Assembly (NCBI GenBank): GCA_022592445.1
Contig: JABYQR010000193.1
Coordinates: 22,208-86,207, forward strand
Direction: 5' to 3'
DNA length: 64,000 bases
Source of the DNA: Cytidiella melzeri
Lineage: Eukaryota > Basidiomycota > Agaricomycetes > Polyporales > Irpicaceae
Position 1 is the first letter of the stretch, and each line of letters opens with the position of its first letter. Positions 20,414 through 30,784 of the stretch are shown in pieces. The translations under genes were made by a program, and so were the position numbers. The notes under the pieces are model-generated. The model was given only the letters and a program-made list of their open reading frames with translations, was not told where the DNA came from and searched no databases.

Positions 20414-23400
20414 CTATCTTTGAAGGCGCAAAAACAGTCGAGTCAAAAGTGAGATAAGATCGTAAGTCCGTGCCGTAAGCCAAGTCCACGTCTGCTCGAT
20501 GATCCCTTCGAATTGCTCGGCATCGAATGACGGGCGCATCTCGCCCGTTTCTGTTAGGGTATACTTTAGGACATCTTTGACGGTGACAAGCCCGCGTAGC
20601 GCGCCCTGATCCTCAACTAGGATGACGCGGGGTCTGCGGGTGGATAACCTTTAGATCTTTTGTGATATCTTTGCGAAGAGAAACAGTCGTACCCCATACG
20701 CCTGAAAAGCTGTAAGACGATCTCCAGTGGTAGTTGGGGGGACACTGTGAGGGGAGTCTGCCAGTCGTTTGACCATCAGCCATCTGTGTTACCACAGATT
20801 TGCCAAGACCCACCTGATTCACCCAAGGCCACAACTTCAACACATCCGGCGAAACTGTTGTCTCCATGATCTCCATAGAAATCTCGTCGTCCACACCAAC
20901 GCCAGGTCCCGTCGCGATACCGGAGAACTCGATCTCGTCATGGTCGTCTGCTACGGCCTCGAACGAGCATAGCGTCTCTGGGCGCGTGTCTTGTACTTTT
21001 ATTGCTTTGCCTGTATTGGTCAGACCACGAAGCGATAAATTAGGCACAGATAGCGCGATGAACGGATGAGAGGTGAGGGTAAGCGTGGGATATCAGTAGT
21101 TGAAACTTGGAACGCACTAATCACATAGCGAAGCTCCGTGCGTCCAATGTAGCCAAGGAGGATGTTCCGGTCTGATATAATTGGATATCCCTTCACGTCT
21201 GTGCTGTCCAAGAGCTCCTCTGCACAATTTTCAGGTAAACCACTTAGGAGTAACGCTGACTCAGACTTACCTATTTGGCGGACAGTGAGGCCAGTCGAGG
21301 TCAGGACATGCAGCTCAGCCTTCATCACCCTCGACACTGTGTACGATCGTCAGTTCAACGACACATTGAGATGTATGACATTTTCCACCTGGAACATTGT
21401 ACGCATGGTCATCCTTGTCCAAAAACGGGAAACCATTGAATCGTATAGCTTCCTCAGCAATCCCATTCGTGCCTAGGAAGTCGCCAACTGCTTTGGTCAC
21501 CAAAAGCACAATCTGCAAGAATACTGTGTCAGTCCTATCTACCAACTCTTCGGCTGTGATTGACCAACCATCGTCGGGAGAATGTATGTCAAGGCGCCCG
21601 TAAGCTCAAACATGATCACAACAACAGTGACCGTCATTCTCATTACTCCGCTATCATTCTGCCATGAGCTACACCGCTTGTATCCAAAAATGATCTGACA
21701 CACCTCAATGCGGCGGCTGCACCCAGAAAGGCATATGTTCCAGGTGTGATGCACGGAACGTCAGGAGCACAGACAGCGAAAATTCCCAGGTTCGGATATG
21801 CACTATTATCACATAGGTACATTGAGTCTTTTAAACAGCATCAACAAGAGAATCAACTGACCGATTGACTGCCTTCACCATAATTCCAATCATGCGTCCG
21901 AAAGTGGCACCGATAGCCATTGAGGGCACGAATATTCCAGCAGGCACCTTACATCCGTAGGAGATCATGACTAGCACAATACGGATGACCGTAGCGATAA
22001 ATAGCGAAGCAGCGACAGACCACTGAACAGATGTTCTGCCAAACAATTGTCAACCCTCAGGCAATGAGTTAGTGCACAGAAATACTTACTGGCAAAGATT
22101 GTCATAATCACCTCCGCCCTCACATTCGCGGAAAAGGATGGACATCATTTCAGTCATGTCGATACGAAGGAAGCGGTTGGAATAGCTGATCACTGCAGTT
22201 AGCGCAGCCAAAGCCATAGCCTCCATCACAGGGTAGTTTGCAAGGCGTTTGCGACGAAACGCCATCCACTGAAGGTTGAATTTGACCATGAACGCGCCAT
22301 ACAGCCCCTTCGCAGCAGTTATAAGACCAACGAAGGGGTGGGATATACGAGGCTGCACTCACTCCAAATATGCCCAGTATGACGAAAAACATAATCTCGA
22401 AAAAGTGCCAGTCTCGGTCGTATGTGACCTGAAACAGTACCAGCTTCCCGCTACGATACGGATTCATTGCCTGGTTGTGCTGTAAGGACTTTTCGTTACT
22501 AACTCAAGTAAAGGCGCTCACAGATAGTGCAACTGTTGCTACCAAAGCGCAGAAGAAACTGCGCCACATCGTCTTGATGCTAAAATTACTTGTCATCTCC
22601 TACGGCCGCAGATCAAATCCTATCACGTCTAAGGAAAGTCACTCCTACTCACTTCGATAGAGAACATTACTCCTCCAATAGGTGAACCAAACGCAACTGC
22701 TACACCCGCAGCACTAGATGCGGTGAGCATCTCTCGCATCTTCCCTAAGAACAGGATTCAGGTCATATCGCACCTGTGACGATGGTTCAGCGACCCACCA
22801 TGGCTCTGCGAAAAGCGAGTAAACCAACCGGCAATGACATTGCCTATGCAGCATGCTACATGTACAGACGGTCCTTCTTTGCCTACCGACAGTCCGGAGG
22901 CAATGACCAGGGGCTGGGGTGGAAGCTGAGTTTGTACGCCGAGGTAGATATTGGAACACTAGACTTACTAGTGTCAGACTTTTGATTACAAAAGTCGAGA
23001 ATCCAAGAAATCCCTTCATGATGAATCCTGCCAGGATACATTTGATCTCTGAAATGCCAGACCCAGCAGCATACTTTGCGAGGTTCTTCACCAGGTGCGC
23101 CGCTACGAAGGAAAATGTCACCTGTAGCATGTTAACATGTCGGACAAAAATAAAGCTGTATGATCGACAATACTCACTGCGCAAATGACATAGACAATAT
23201 ATTGCGCGGGCCACGCATAGCTCCATGGATGCCATGAATCACAGCCGTTTTCGTCCTGATATTCAATCTCCCAGCAGCAGAATTGCTGGTTCAACCACCA
23301 CCCATCATAGCAGTAGCCATTCTTAAGGTCAGAGAGCCATTCCGTCACAATTGAAATGAGAGCGGCATTCACGCCAATAACCAAACCTACGAGCTAACGT

Positions 23401-23804
23401 TAACGACACAACTTGACATGGCGAACGAGAAGATACAAACCGACGAGTGTAACCACAAACCAACTCTGACCCGCATCTAACAGGTTCTTCACCTTTGACC
23501 ACAGCCACCAAAACGTTAACGCTCCACGTCCACCTCGGTGTGTAGTGTGAAGTTGCCTAGACTTCCGGATGCGCCTGTTTCGCTCAATGACTGAGTCTTG
23601 GATCCAGTCTAAGCCCAGCTCAAGTACGCGTCCCACGAAACCTTCATGTTAGACGTACCGATGGTCGTGAAATCCTCATAACTCCTGCAACTATGAGATT
23701 CTGGTGCCTCAATATTGAACGTGAACTGACCTGATGTCCTCAAGCTCTTCCGCGTCCGCACCGGCGTGCATTACTGAGTGCTGACTGATTTCAATTTGGC
23801 TCAT
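20414..23804 (-). CDS. CLC-family chloride channel or Cl-/H+ exchanger, Gef1-like
   Basis: Start [20 protein letters not shown] at 23804, then an N-terminal [16 protein letters not shown] segment and about ten hydrophobic segments. The CLC selectivity motifs are present: [14 protein letters not shown] (near 23050), GKEGPSVH (near 22890) and [16 protein letters not shown] (near 21930). The glutamate in GKEGP is the gating glutamate. Two C-terminal CBS domains follow (around 21337-21020, and 20650-20540 with [20 protein letters not shown]). The end is TAG at 20416-20414. There are more than ten short introns. Fungal members act in Golgi, endosome or vacuole membranes in ion balance. Confidence 0.88.
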
Positions 23805-24133
23805 CTATGCATTTGGCAGGAATAGAGTGTCGAAAGCCACGGCGAGATGAGGGCCTTGACTGGTACTGGTACAGGAGCACAAAATGCATATGGGCGGCGC
23901 AGTTATACTTGACGTGTGTTTAGCGCCTGCCAACGAAGATCTATGATAGGACCATATTATAGTGAGACTCACGTACAGTACTTATATTAGACGTCAACAG
24001 TAACACTGAGCAAAACTTATTTAGTACTGTAAGTTACACAGGAGATTTTATAATCCAACGCATTGCTGTCTGCGTACCCGACGTTTCGCAACGAGCTTAA
24101 GCAATAATTTGAATGAGAAATTTCGATCATATA

Positions 24134-25859
24134 TCACAACAAAAGCTGTTCGTAGCCAACTTTCACCTCAGCCGGTACATTGGCCTCCCCTGAATGACGT
24201 TCTTCCCATGCCATCTCCCCTCTGAGGTCCTCATAGAACTCCCTGGTCATACCTGCCTTCTCCCTGGCCTCCACGTTGAATGGACCTTTGACTTCACCGC
24301 GGAAATTCGTCCTCACTTCTTCTCTGAATGTTAAAACAGGATCGACACCCTCTCTCTCACACATCCACGTGAACCAGCGATGACCAGCGGTGACATGCGT
24401 TACTTCGTCTGCGTGGATGATTTCAAGCACATCCACGCTCTCCTGGTCCTTTGCGCGACGGAACTTCTCAATCGTGGCGGGATTGACGTCTAGGCCTCGA
24501 GCTTCGTGCACGAGGTGGATGATGGCAAGGCGCGAGCGTAGAGATTGGGAGGTCGCTCGAGCTGATTCCCACAGTGCCGCGTGTACCGGCATTGATCCGT
24601 ATGGCGTGGTAGGAGAGAGAGCAACTAGACGAGCTGTGAGGAGCGTAAAGTGCTTTGACTCGTCCAAGGCCATTTTTGTGAAATCAGAAAAGAAGGCGTG
24701 TGGTAGAGCGTGGTGCATTGGACCGAAGCGCGCGATAATATCCCAGCTGTGAAAGATTAGACGTTCACAACGCAGAACGAGAGAGATAGAGCAAGAGACT
24801 TACGCAAGATCAATCCTACAGAGAACATATTGCGTTAGTACTCGACAGGAATGAGGCGACCTCAGGCTACACGCACGCCCATTGCTCGATATTAGCTAAC
24901 GCATGCAGCATTTTAGGTCGATTGCCTCGCTTTCCCATCTTGCCTGGATTCATTGTATTTCGCATGAAGGACTCTTCACGCGGTGGCTCATCGGGCGCCA
25001 TGGGTGCCTTCGAAGAGCGATGACCTATAGACTTCAATTCACCCGTGCGGAACGCATTGACAGCATGTCTCGTCCTTTGAACCTATTGCTCGGTCAGTGT
25101 GCATTGATTGCGCGTCTTTCAGTCTCATACTTTCAACGTAGGGTCTGCGGTTTGGAGTATTAATACCGCCCATTCGATGAGTGTTTTCGGCGGGTTCTCT
25201 TGGGGGATTATGGGCTCCGGAGGAAGGTTTGCGCGGTCTGACGAAAGCGAGAGGTGAGATAGATCTATGGGTGGAGGTGGAGGATCCGCAAATGCTATGA
25301 GAATAACGTGATTAGCGTTGTGAATGCGATAGATGTCCTGCAGTATCAAGTACTTTCTGACACCGGTCGCAGCTCTACAAGCCGCCAGTTAGTCCCTCCA
25401 TCTGGTGCCTCCACGTAGACAATGTCGCCCTGTTCGCTCGGAATAATGTCAAGGGCATATGTGCAAGCTTTGAGACCCGTATCACTGTGACCTGTTTCCA
25501 AATCAAAGTCATATCTGTTCGAGTCGAGTTCTACGTTGCCCCTAGCGAGATCTTGCAAGAGAAGTTTAACTTACCTGTGCCACGGGCACACGACCACCAG
25601 ACTGGACTCGCATTCTTCTATATCAGCGTGTGATATGTCTGCGCCAAGATGTGGGCATTGAGCTTCCATGGCATACATTTGTCGCTTAATTTCATTTGTC
25701 GCCGTCTCTTCCACGTTGCTATTCGATTTCAGAAATTCGGCTTGGGCGGGCTCGAGGCGAAACAAAATAAGAGAATGGTAATTTCCTTCTTGAGACCGCA
25801 GAGTAAGGAGGAAGCGGAAGTGAGAGAGAAGAGACTTCAACGGTGCGACTCTTGGACAT
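24134..25859 (-). CDS. Rieske [2Fe-2S] domain fused to a DUF455 ferritin-like domain
   Basis: The N-terminal part has a Rieske-type cluster site: CPHLGADISHADIE (Cys-x-His) and, about 18 residues on, CPWHRYDFDLETG (Cys-x2-His). An intron beginning GTACTT after the WRLVELRPVSE segment joins in frame to FADPPPPPIDLSHLSL and then to TLIEWAVLILQTADPTLK. The C-terminal DUF455 domain has AFRTGELKSIG, KRGNRPKMLHALANIEQWA and, in the last exon (24718-24134), ALDESKHF, HLVHEARGLDVNP and EIIHADEVTHV. Those E/H residues are the candidate di-iron ligands of a ferritin-like helical bundle. The start at 25859 (MSK, then an intron of about 60 bp) is a best guess. The function is not established; an iron-dependent oxidoreductase is an inference from the two metal domains. 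Confidence 0.78.
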
Positions 25860-26417
25860 GTTAGCTTGGAACTGACAAAAATCAATGATTTCCAGCTCAC
25901 CGCAAGAACCCTTCTGACATACTGGTGTTGAAACGCAGGCGGTGTCTGTCTTGTTCACAAGCTCTGGAATTTTTTTCAGACTGAGAATAGTTCGACCTCT
26001 TGTGATATGTTGCGTAACGATTGGGATGAGATAGCTCTGTAGCAATAGCAAGCCTCAACGCCGCCTTCTCGGATGCGCCAGTGGTTAGCTCGATAACTTC
26101 TAGTCGTGCAAGGATAATGCAGCAACCACATACCACAGGGTTATTGGAGGAGTGCTGAGAGTAGACGTGACTCCTGCCCAAGCTTATAAGTTTTGCAGAT
26201 GGTCCTCGGAGGCCAAGTAGTCGATACATGAGCAACATGAGGAAACTCCAGTCTCCAGGTTATACTGTCGGATGACACGGCCCGCCAACGTTATTTTTAC
26301 ATGAAGTGATCAAATATTGAGAGTGAAGTTTGGACTCTTCAAGCAGCGATCGTCCACTGAACTCTACATGAATCATTGGGACGCCAGTTACACACTAGCA
26401 CTGCTGAAAAAAGTGCA
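25860..26417. other. Intergenic region with a possible kinase-like scrap
   Basis: Upstream of both the Rieske-DUF455 gene (minus) and the zinc-knuckle gene (plus). A minus-strand frame at 26238-25900 has one stretch, AALRLAIATELSHPN, resembling the helix C to beta-4 part of protein kinases, but nothing else of a kinase is present. Confidence 0.35.
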
Positions 26418-27595
26418 ATGACACGATACACAAACGTTGCACTGAAACGCTCCTACGTCGAAGCTGGATTCAACAACACAGATCCTGAGGAAGACTCGCG
26501 TGAAGCTGGCCCTTCAAACTCTGTAGACAAAAAGGTCGATGCCAACGACAATGCTGCTCCAGCCACCAAGAAACGGAACCGCAACCGGAACCGAAGCAAG
26601 TCAAAGAAGAGCTCCGACGTCAATGGGGAGACTGCGATGCGCGAAGGGTCGAGCAGGCAGGACGGGTTGACAGAAGACCATGCCGGGGGAGAGGACACGG
26701 TGCAAAATCATCGTGGGGAGAAAGGCAAGGTAGCTGGCACGAAAGCTGCCAAGGGAAAGAATAAATTGAAACAGAAAGGGTCCAAAGGTACGCTTCAGTG
26801 GTGCATGTTGCTGCAGTCGGTTTCACCTCGTTCACGTAGGTTACGACGCCCGTAAAGCTGCTTCAGAGCAACGCAGATTGCGACGGCAAGATGATATTTT
26901 GGCGGAAACTATATGTTACGCGTGCAGAGAAAAAGGCCACGCTGCCAGAAACTGTCCGAAAGCTATCGCATCGGACGCCTTGGCAAGCGAGGTTGGTCGG
27001 CCAAAACTGGGAAAACAAGTAGTCGGCATATGCTACAGGTAAAAGGCACTAATATATTCACGGTGCTCTTGGTTGATAACTTCGCACCACTCTACTCGTA
27101 GATGTGGCTCGCGGAAGCATAATCTAGCGCGATGCCCGAAACCAGTTGACCCCGAGAACCCGCTGCCATTTTCGTCGTGCTTCGTTTGCTCAAAACAGGG
27201 TCATCTTGCATCTTCATGTCCTGAAAATCGGTCAAAGGGTGTGTACCCAAATGGTGGTTGCTGTAAGCTGTGTGGCGAAACAGCCCATCTAGCCAAGGAT
27301 TGTCCAATGAGAAAGACTGGTAATTGTTTACTTTGTCTCCGCGCTCCAATCGTAGTAACAGTTGTCTTTGGCAGAGGTAGTCTCGATCTCGAATTTTGTC
27401 GGCACTGGTGCTGGAGCTGGCGCAGACGAAGATGATTTCCATACTTTCAAGCGGAAAAATCTGGAGGTTACAAAAGAGGAGAAAGCCGACGAACGACGGA
27501 AGAAACAGCAAGCTGTGAGAGTCGGCGCACACTCAGGCGTTATGAAGGCGTTTGGTCGCACGACACAAAGTTCGCGAAAGGTGGTCAAATTTTAG
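26418..27595 (+). CDS. CCHC zinc-knuckle protein, ZCCHC9-like
   Basis: Starts MTRYTNVALKRSYVEAGF. A basic N-terminal region is rich in Lys/Arg/Asn/Ser (KKRNRNRNRSKSKKSS). Four zinc knuckles of the form C-x2-C-x4-H-x4-C follow: CYACREKGHAARNC, CYRCGSRKHNLARC (split by an intron ending before 27101), CFVCSKQGHLASSC and CKLCGETAHLAKDC. The last exon (ORF from 27362) has ISNFVGTGAGAG, DDFHTFKRKNLEV and a basic C-terminus ending KVVKF at 27595. Four knuckles plus the VGTGAGADEDDFH motif are the hallmark of ZCCHC9, a nucleolar RNA-binding protein linked to rRNA and snoRNA metabolism in other eukaryotes. Introns lie near 26788-26838, 27039-27101 and 27320-27372. Confidence 0.85.
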
Positions 27596-28028
27596 TTGGG
27601 CAGTGAACATGATGATGTGAGCGTGATTGTACGCATAGACTGCTTTTGCAGCAGGTTGCACATAGCTTACGCAGCGAGTAGACGGTCAGCGTATTGTATA
27701 TGTATACTATGTGCGCCACTGCAGACTACCTAGGTGAGGAAGATTATTCCGTAGCTTGGAGAAAGCGGATACTGATATTTAGCGAAGCCCGCAGCTTTGA
27801 TAATCAGCGGCGTATTAAGTCATTCGAATTTACATCTTCTCTTAGAAGAAGCATGGTAGGCGTTCAGGAGAACCTCCCGACGTGCTATGAGGTGGTGTAA
27901 GAATAGTCCCTCGAGTGGTATGTGTAGAGAACATCACCGCTTCACTACTGGACCTCTCTATGAGCGAGTAACCAACCGTCCAAGACCAGGGACTATCCCC
28001 CATGCTGGCATCTTAAGAGGCCACGCCG

Positions 28029-28672
28029 ATGGGAAACGCTTGCTGGGTTCGAATCATCTATAAGAACGTTGGCAACACGACTACAACCGTCAAGCTGACG
28101 GACTTGGAGGTCAAATGGGGCAAGCTTCACGCCGGCGGTAGGAGTTACATCTCATGGTCGAATGATGATCCTGACCGAAGTTTTCTCTATTCGCAGGCGA
28201 TAAGCACCGTTCGCAAAGCCCCAATGATCACAATCATAGGGTCATTGAGCCTGGTTAAAGCCTTCAGATCAACCCGTGCGGTCACGCGGGAGCTCTGTCG
28301 ACACTGCAGACACTTTGCTCATTGTTGATACTTCGGAAAACGACGCTCCCATCTGCCACTTCCACTGGGATCGTCCATGAGTACGTTGCAGGAAGGAATC
28401 ATAGTGCATAGTAACCCGAGATGACGCAGCGCTGCTTGCCTCGAGTGAAATCAACTCTACGGACATTTGGATATGTGCGCTTTCCTTCCCTTTCCTCATA
28501 CACCGAACAAATAGATGTCACATGTAGCTGGGACGTTCAGTTTGTTATGCAGACAAAAAAAGATGGAGAGAAACTTGAATACGAGCGCGTCTGCAGTATT
28601 CAGCTCCTTAGCAGAAGAAGATACGGCTACGTACAAATGGGTATTTTTGATACATTGAGTGATAATCAATAA
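28029..28672 (+). pseudogene. Aegerolysin-family gene, decayed
   Basis: Exon 1 (28029-28137) is a good aegerolysin N-terminus: WVRIIYKNVGN, then LEVKWGKLHAG. A normal 59-bp intron (28138-28196) follows. Exon 2 stays open only to a TAA at 28256-28258. The next family-like stretch (LLIVDTSENDAPICHFHWD, about 28310-28370) is in a different frame and meets a TGA at 28378-28380, where the family usually has tryptophan. A last stretch ending at 28672 is too diverged to be sure. Aegerolysins are small beta-structured lipid-binding proteins of fungi, some acting with a MACPF partner in membrane damage. As read this copy cannot make a full protein. No MACPF gene is seen nearby. Confidence 0.65.
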
Positions 28673-28922
28673 GACAATGTGTCATGTATACAATCCTAGT
28701 AAAAGCGAAGAGGTTCAACTCGAACTACATGAGCTTCCGTTTTTGGTTGGAAGGATTGGCTTACATAATTGCATTGCCATTTCAGGTTGGGTCGGCCTCG
28801 TGTCGTGACTGCTGCCTTCGCCCGTCTGCCTGCTGCTTGTTGAGAACTTCATCCGCTATTCTGGCCAAAGTCGTTGACGATCTGCGAGCATACTCACTAC
28901 TCGTCTACGTGGATTGCTCAGT

Positions 28923-30287
28923 ATGTCGGCTGAAGAGTCTGCCAGTACAGTATCCCGTCTGCCAGCGTACGAAGACCTGCAAGCCGAACGAGACTTAAAG
29001 GAATCATTTGCCCAATTACTGAAGGACCACGAAGAAATACAACGCCTTTTCAAGTCTGTAGCGGCGCAGCTAGAGTCTACGCCAAAGATAGGAGAGGATC
29101 ATGATCTTACTCGAGAGTGGAATCTACTGTTCAAGGTGGGTCCATATGGGAACCGTGAAGCGCTACACAAGTCGCTGAGCAATCTCTATTAGAAACACAG
29201 AAAGCTATATCGAGACTCGCAGTTGAATGCAAGTCAATGCGCGAGCTTTCTAAGCAGTAGGTTTCCCCCTGCCAATTACGCGTGGGGACGAAAATTCACA
29301 GCTAAATCCATAGATTATGGTACTGTTCTGGTCCCGTTGTCTGAAGGCCCAATGAATCCGCAGGAGAAGCAACTTATGATCAACAAGTTCATCGAGGTAT
29401 GCAGCCATTTGAGACGGCAGGAGCCCCTGATTCTCATATCCAACAGACGATCCCCATCCATCAGGAAGCAGCACGCAAGACCTCCACACGATTCCACGAG
29501 CTAGCGAAGCAAGTCGAAGTCTTCCCCACCAAGGTCTCTAGCTTCCTCAGGCAGGAAGCGGAGAAGGGGAATTTCTGGGAAAGTTTTTGGACAGGGATGG
29601 AAACGTGAGTCTCAATTCTTAGTCAAGAGAGCCTTACTTACCATTGATGAAGCTTATGCATGTCGATCTGGAAAGTGAGACTACAAGAACCGTGTTGCAC
29701 TTTCGTACCTCTAACAGCATCTTTAGGCTCTACAGCAGCTGCTGAACGCTCTCATATCCGTTTTCCACAAGATGCTGTCTCAAGTAGCCAGCATACGCTT
29801 TTCATGCGGTATTTTGAAGATTCGTTGATTAGCAATCATCGACTGATGTAAACCCTACTAGGTCCATTCGTTCACATCGACATACAATTTGCAACCGAAG
29901 GTGAGACAGTTATCTTAGGCTGGAATGACAACCATCCCCACGAAAACTCCACAGCACGGCCGTTCCTTGAATCAGCGGAGACCAAGTCAACAATACAATC
30001 GACCAAGCGGGATGCCAAGGAAATCAGCGACACGCTCGTTGGCTTCGAGGATGCATGGCATATGATCCGCCTAGCGAGCAGCAATCTGCTGCAGAACGTG
30101 GAACTCGCAAAGAGCGTCTCTGTACGTGCAGATTTCTTTCCGAAATAAGGACGATCTCGATATCCATGATGTTCTACTTCAGAGTATCCCTTCTGCCGCG
30201 GATGGGCATCTCGTAGCAGCAGGCGTAGTGTACCAGCCGCTCGTTCAGTGCCTGCGCGCATATTCCCAGGGCAAATCGCCACTTTAG
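28923..30287 (+). CDS. Helix-rich protein of unknown function
   Basis: Start MSAEESASTVSRLPAYEDLQ at 28923. A chain of exons keeps frame. The first ends at EWNLLFK. The next gives KHRKLYRDSQLNASQCASFL. Then come MNPQEKQLMINKFIE, TIPIHQEAARKTSTRFHELA and FLRQEAEKGNFWESFWTGME, a short hydrophobic piece around LLNALISVFHKMLSQ, and GPFVHIDIQFATEGETVILG. A final exon ends CLRAYSQGKSPL at TAG 30285-30287. Predicted to be largely helical or coiled-coil. I recognise no family. It follows the aegerolysin relic on the same strand, about 250 bp after it, so the two may have been functional neighbours, but nothing proves a link. Exon edges in the middle (29260-29870) are tentative. Confidence 0.6.
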
Positions 30288-30784
30288 ACTGGCACGCTTC
30301 GTCGCACTGTAGCGCTGTCTTGCGCATATTCGATACCCACTCCTATTGTCATTGTAGCATCGGTTTACCTATCATCGCCTATCACATTATGTCAGTATTT
30401 ACTCGGAGCCAATATTGCCATGCGAGTCTATCATTGTGTAGTATAATACAATGTTACAATAAGCGGAACTAAGTATGTACAGGGAATTGCAAGCCCTTCG
30501 ACGTCACGAGGGTCGTTGGTAACATACATGCAAGAGGTGGGGTTTCTGTCGTATAGAATCATGAAAGGAAGTCCGTTATCGTACGTAGAAAACAGAACTT
30601 GAAGATGAAGAGCCTGAAAAGCTAGTCCAAGTCATTGTTCGTGATGGGAGCCGGGACGAGTCGTATGAATACTGTAGAGACTGGAAAGGAGCCATGTGAG
30701 ATTGGAAGCACAACGAAGAGTCATGCAAGTCAGAGTGGGTATGTGTTTGGGACGCCATGAGCAGAGACCCGGCAGCGACAGTTA
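30288..30784. other. Intergenic region, no gene seen
   Basis: Between two converging genes; it probably holds their 3' ends. Confidence 0.5.
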
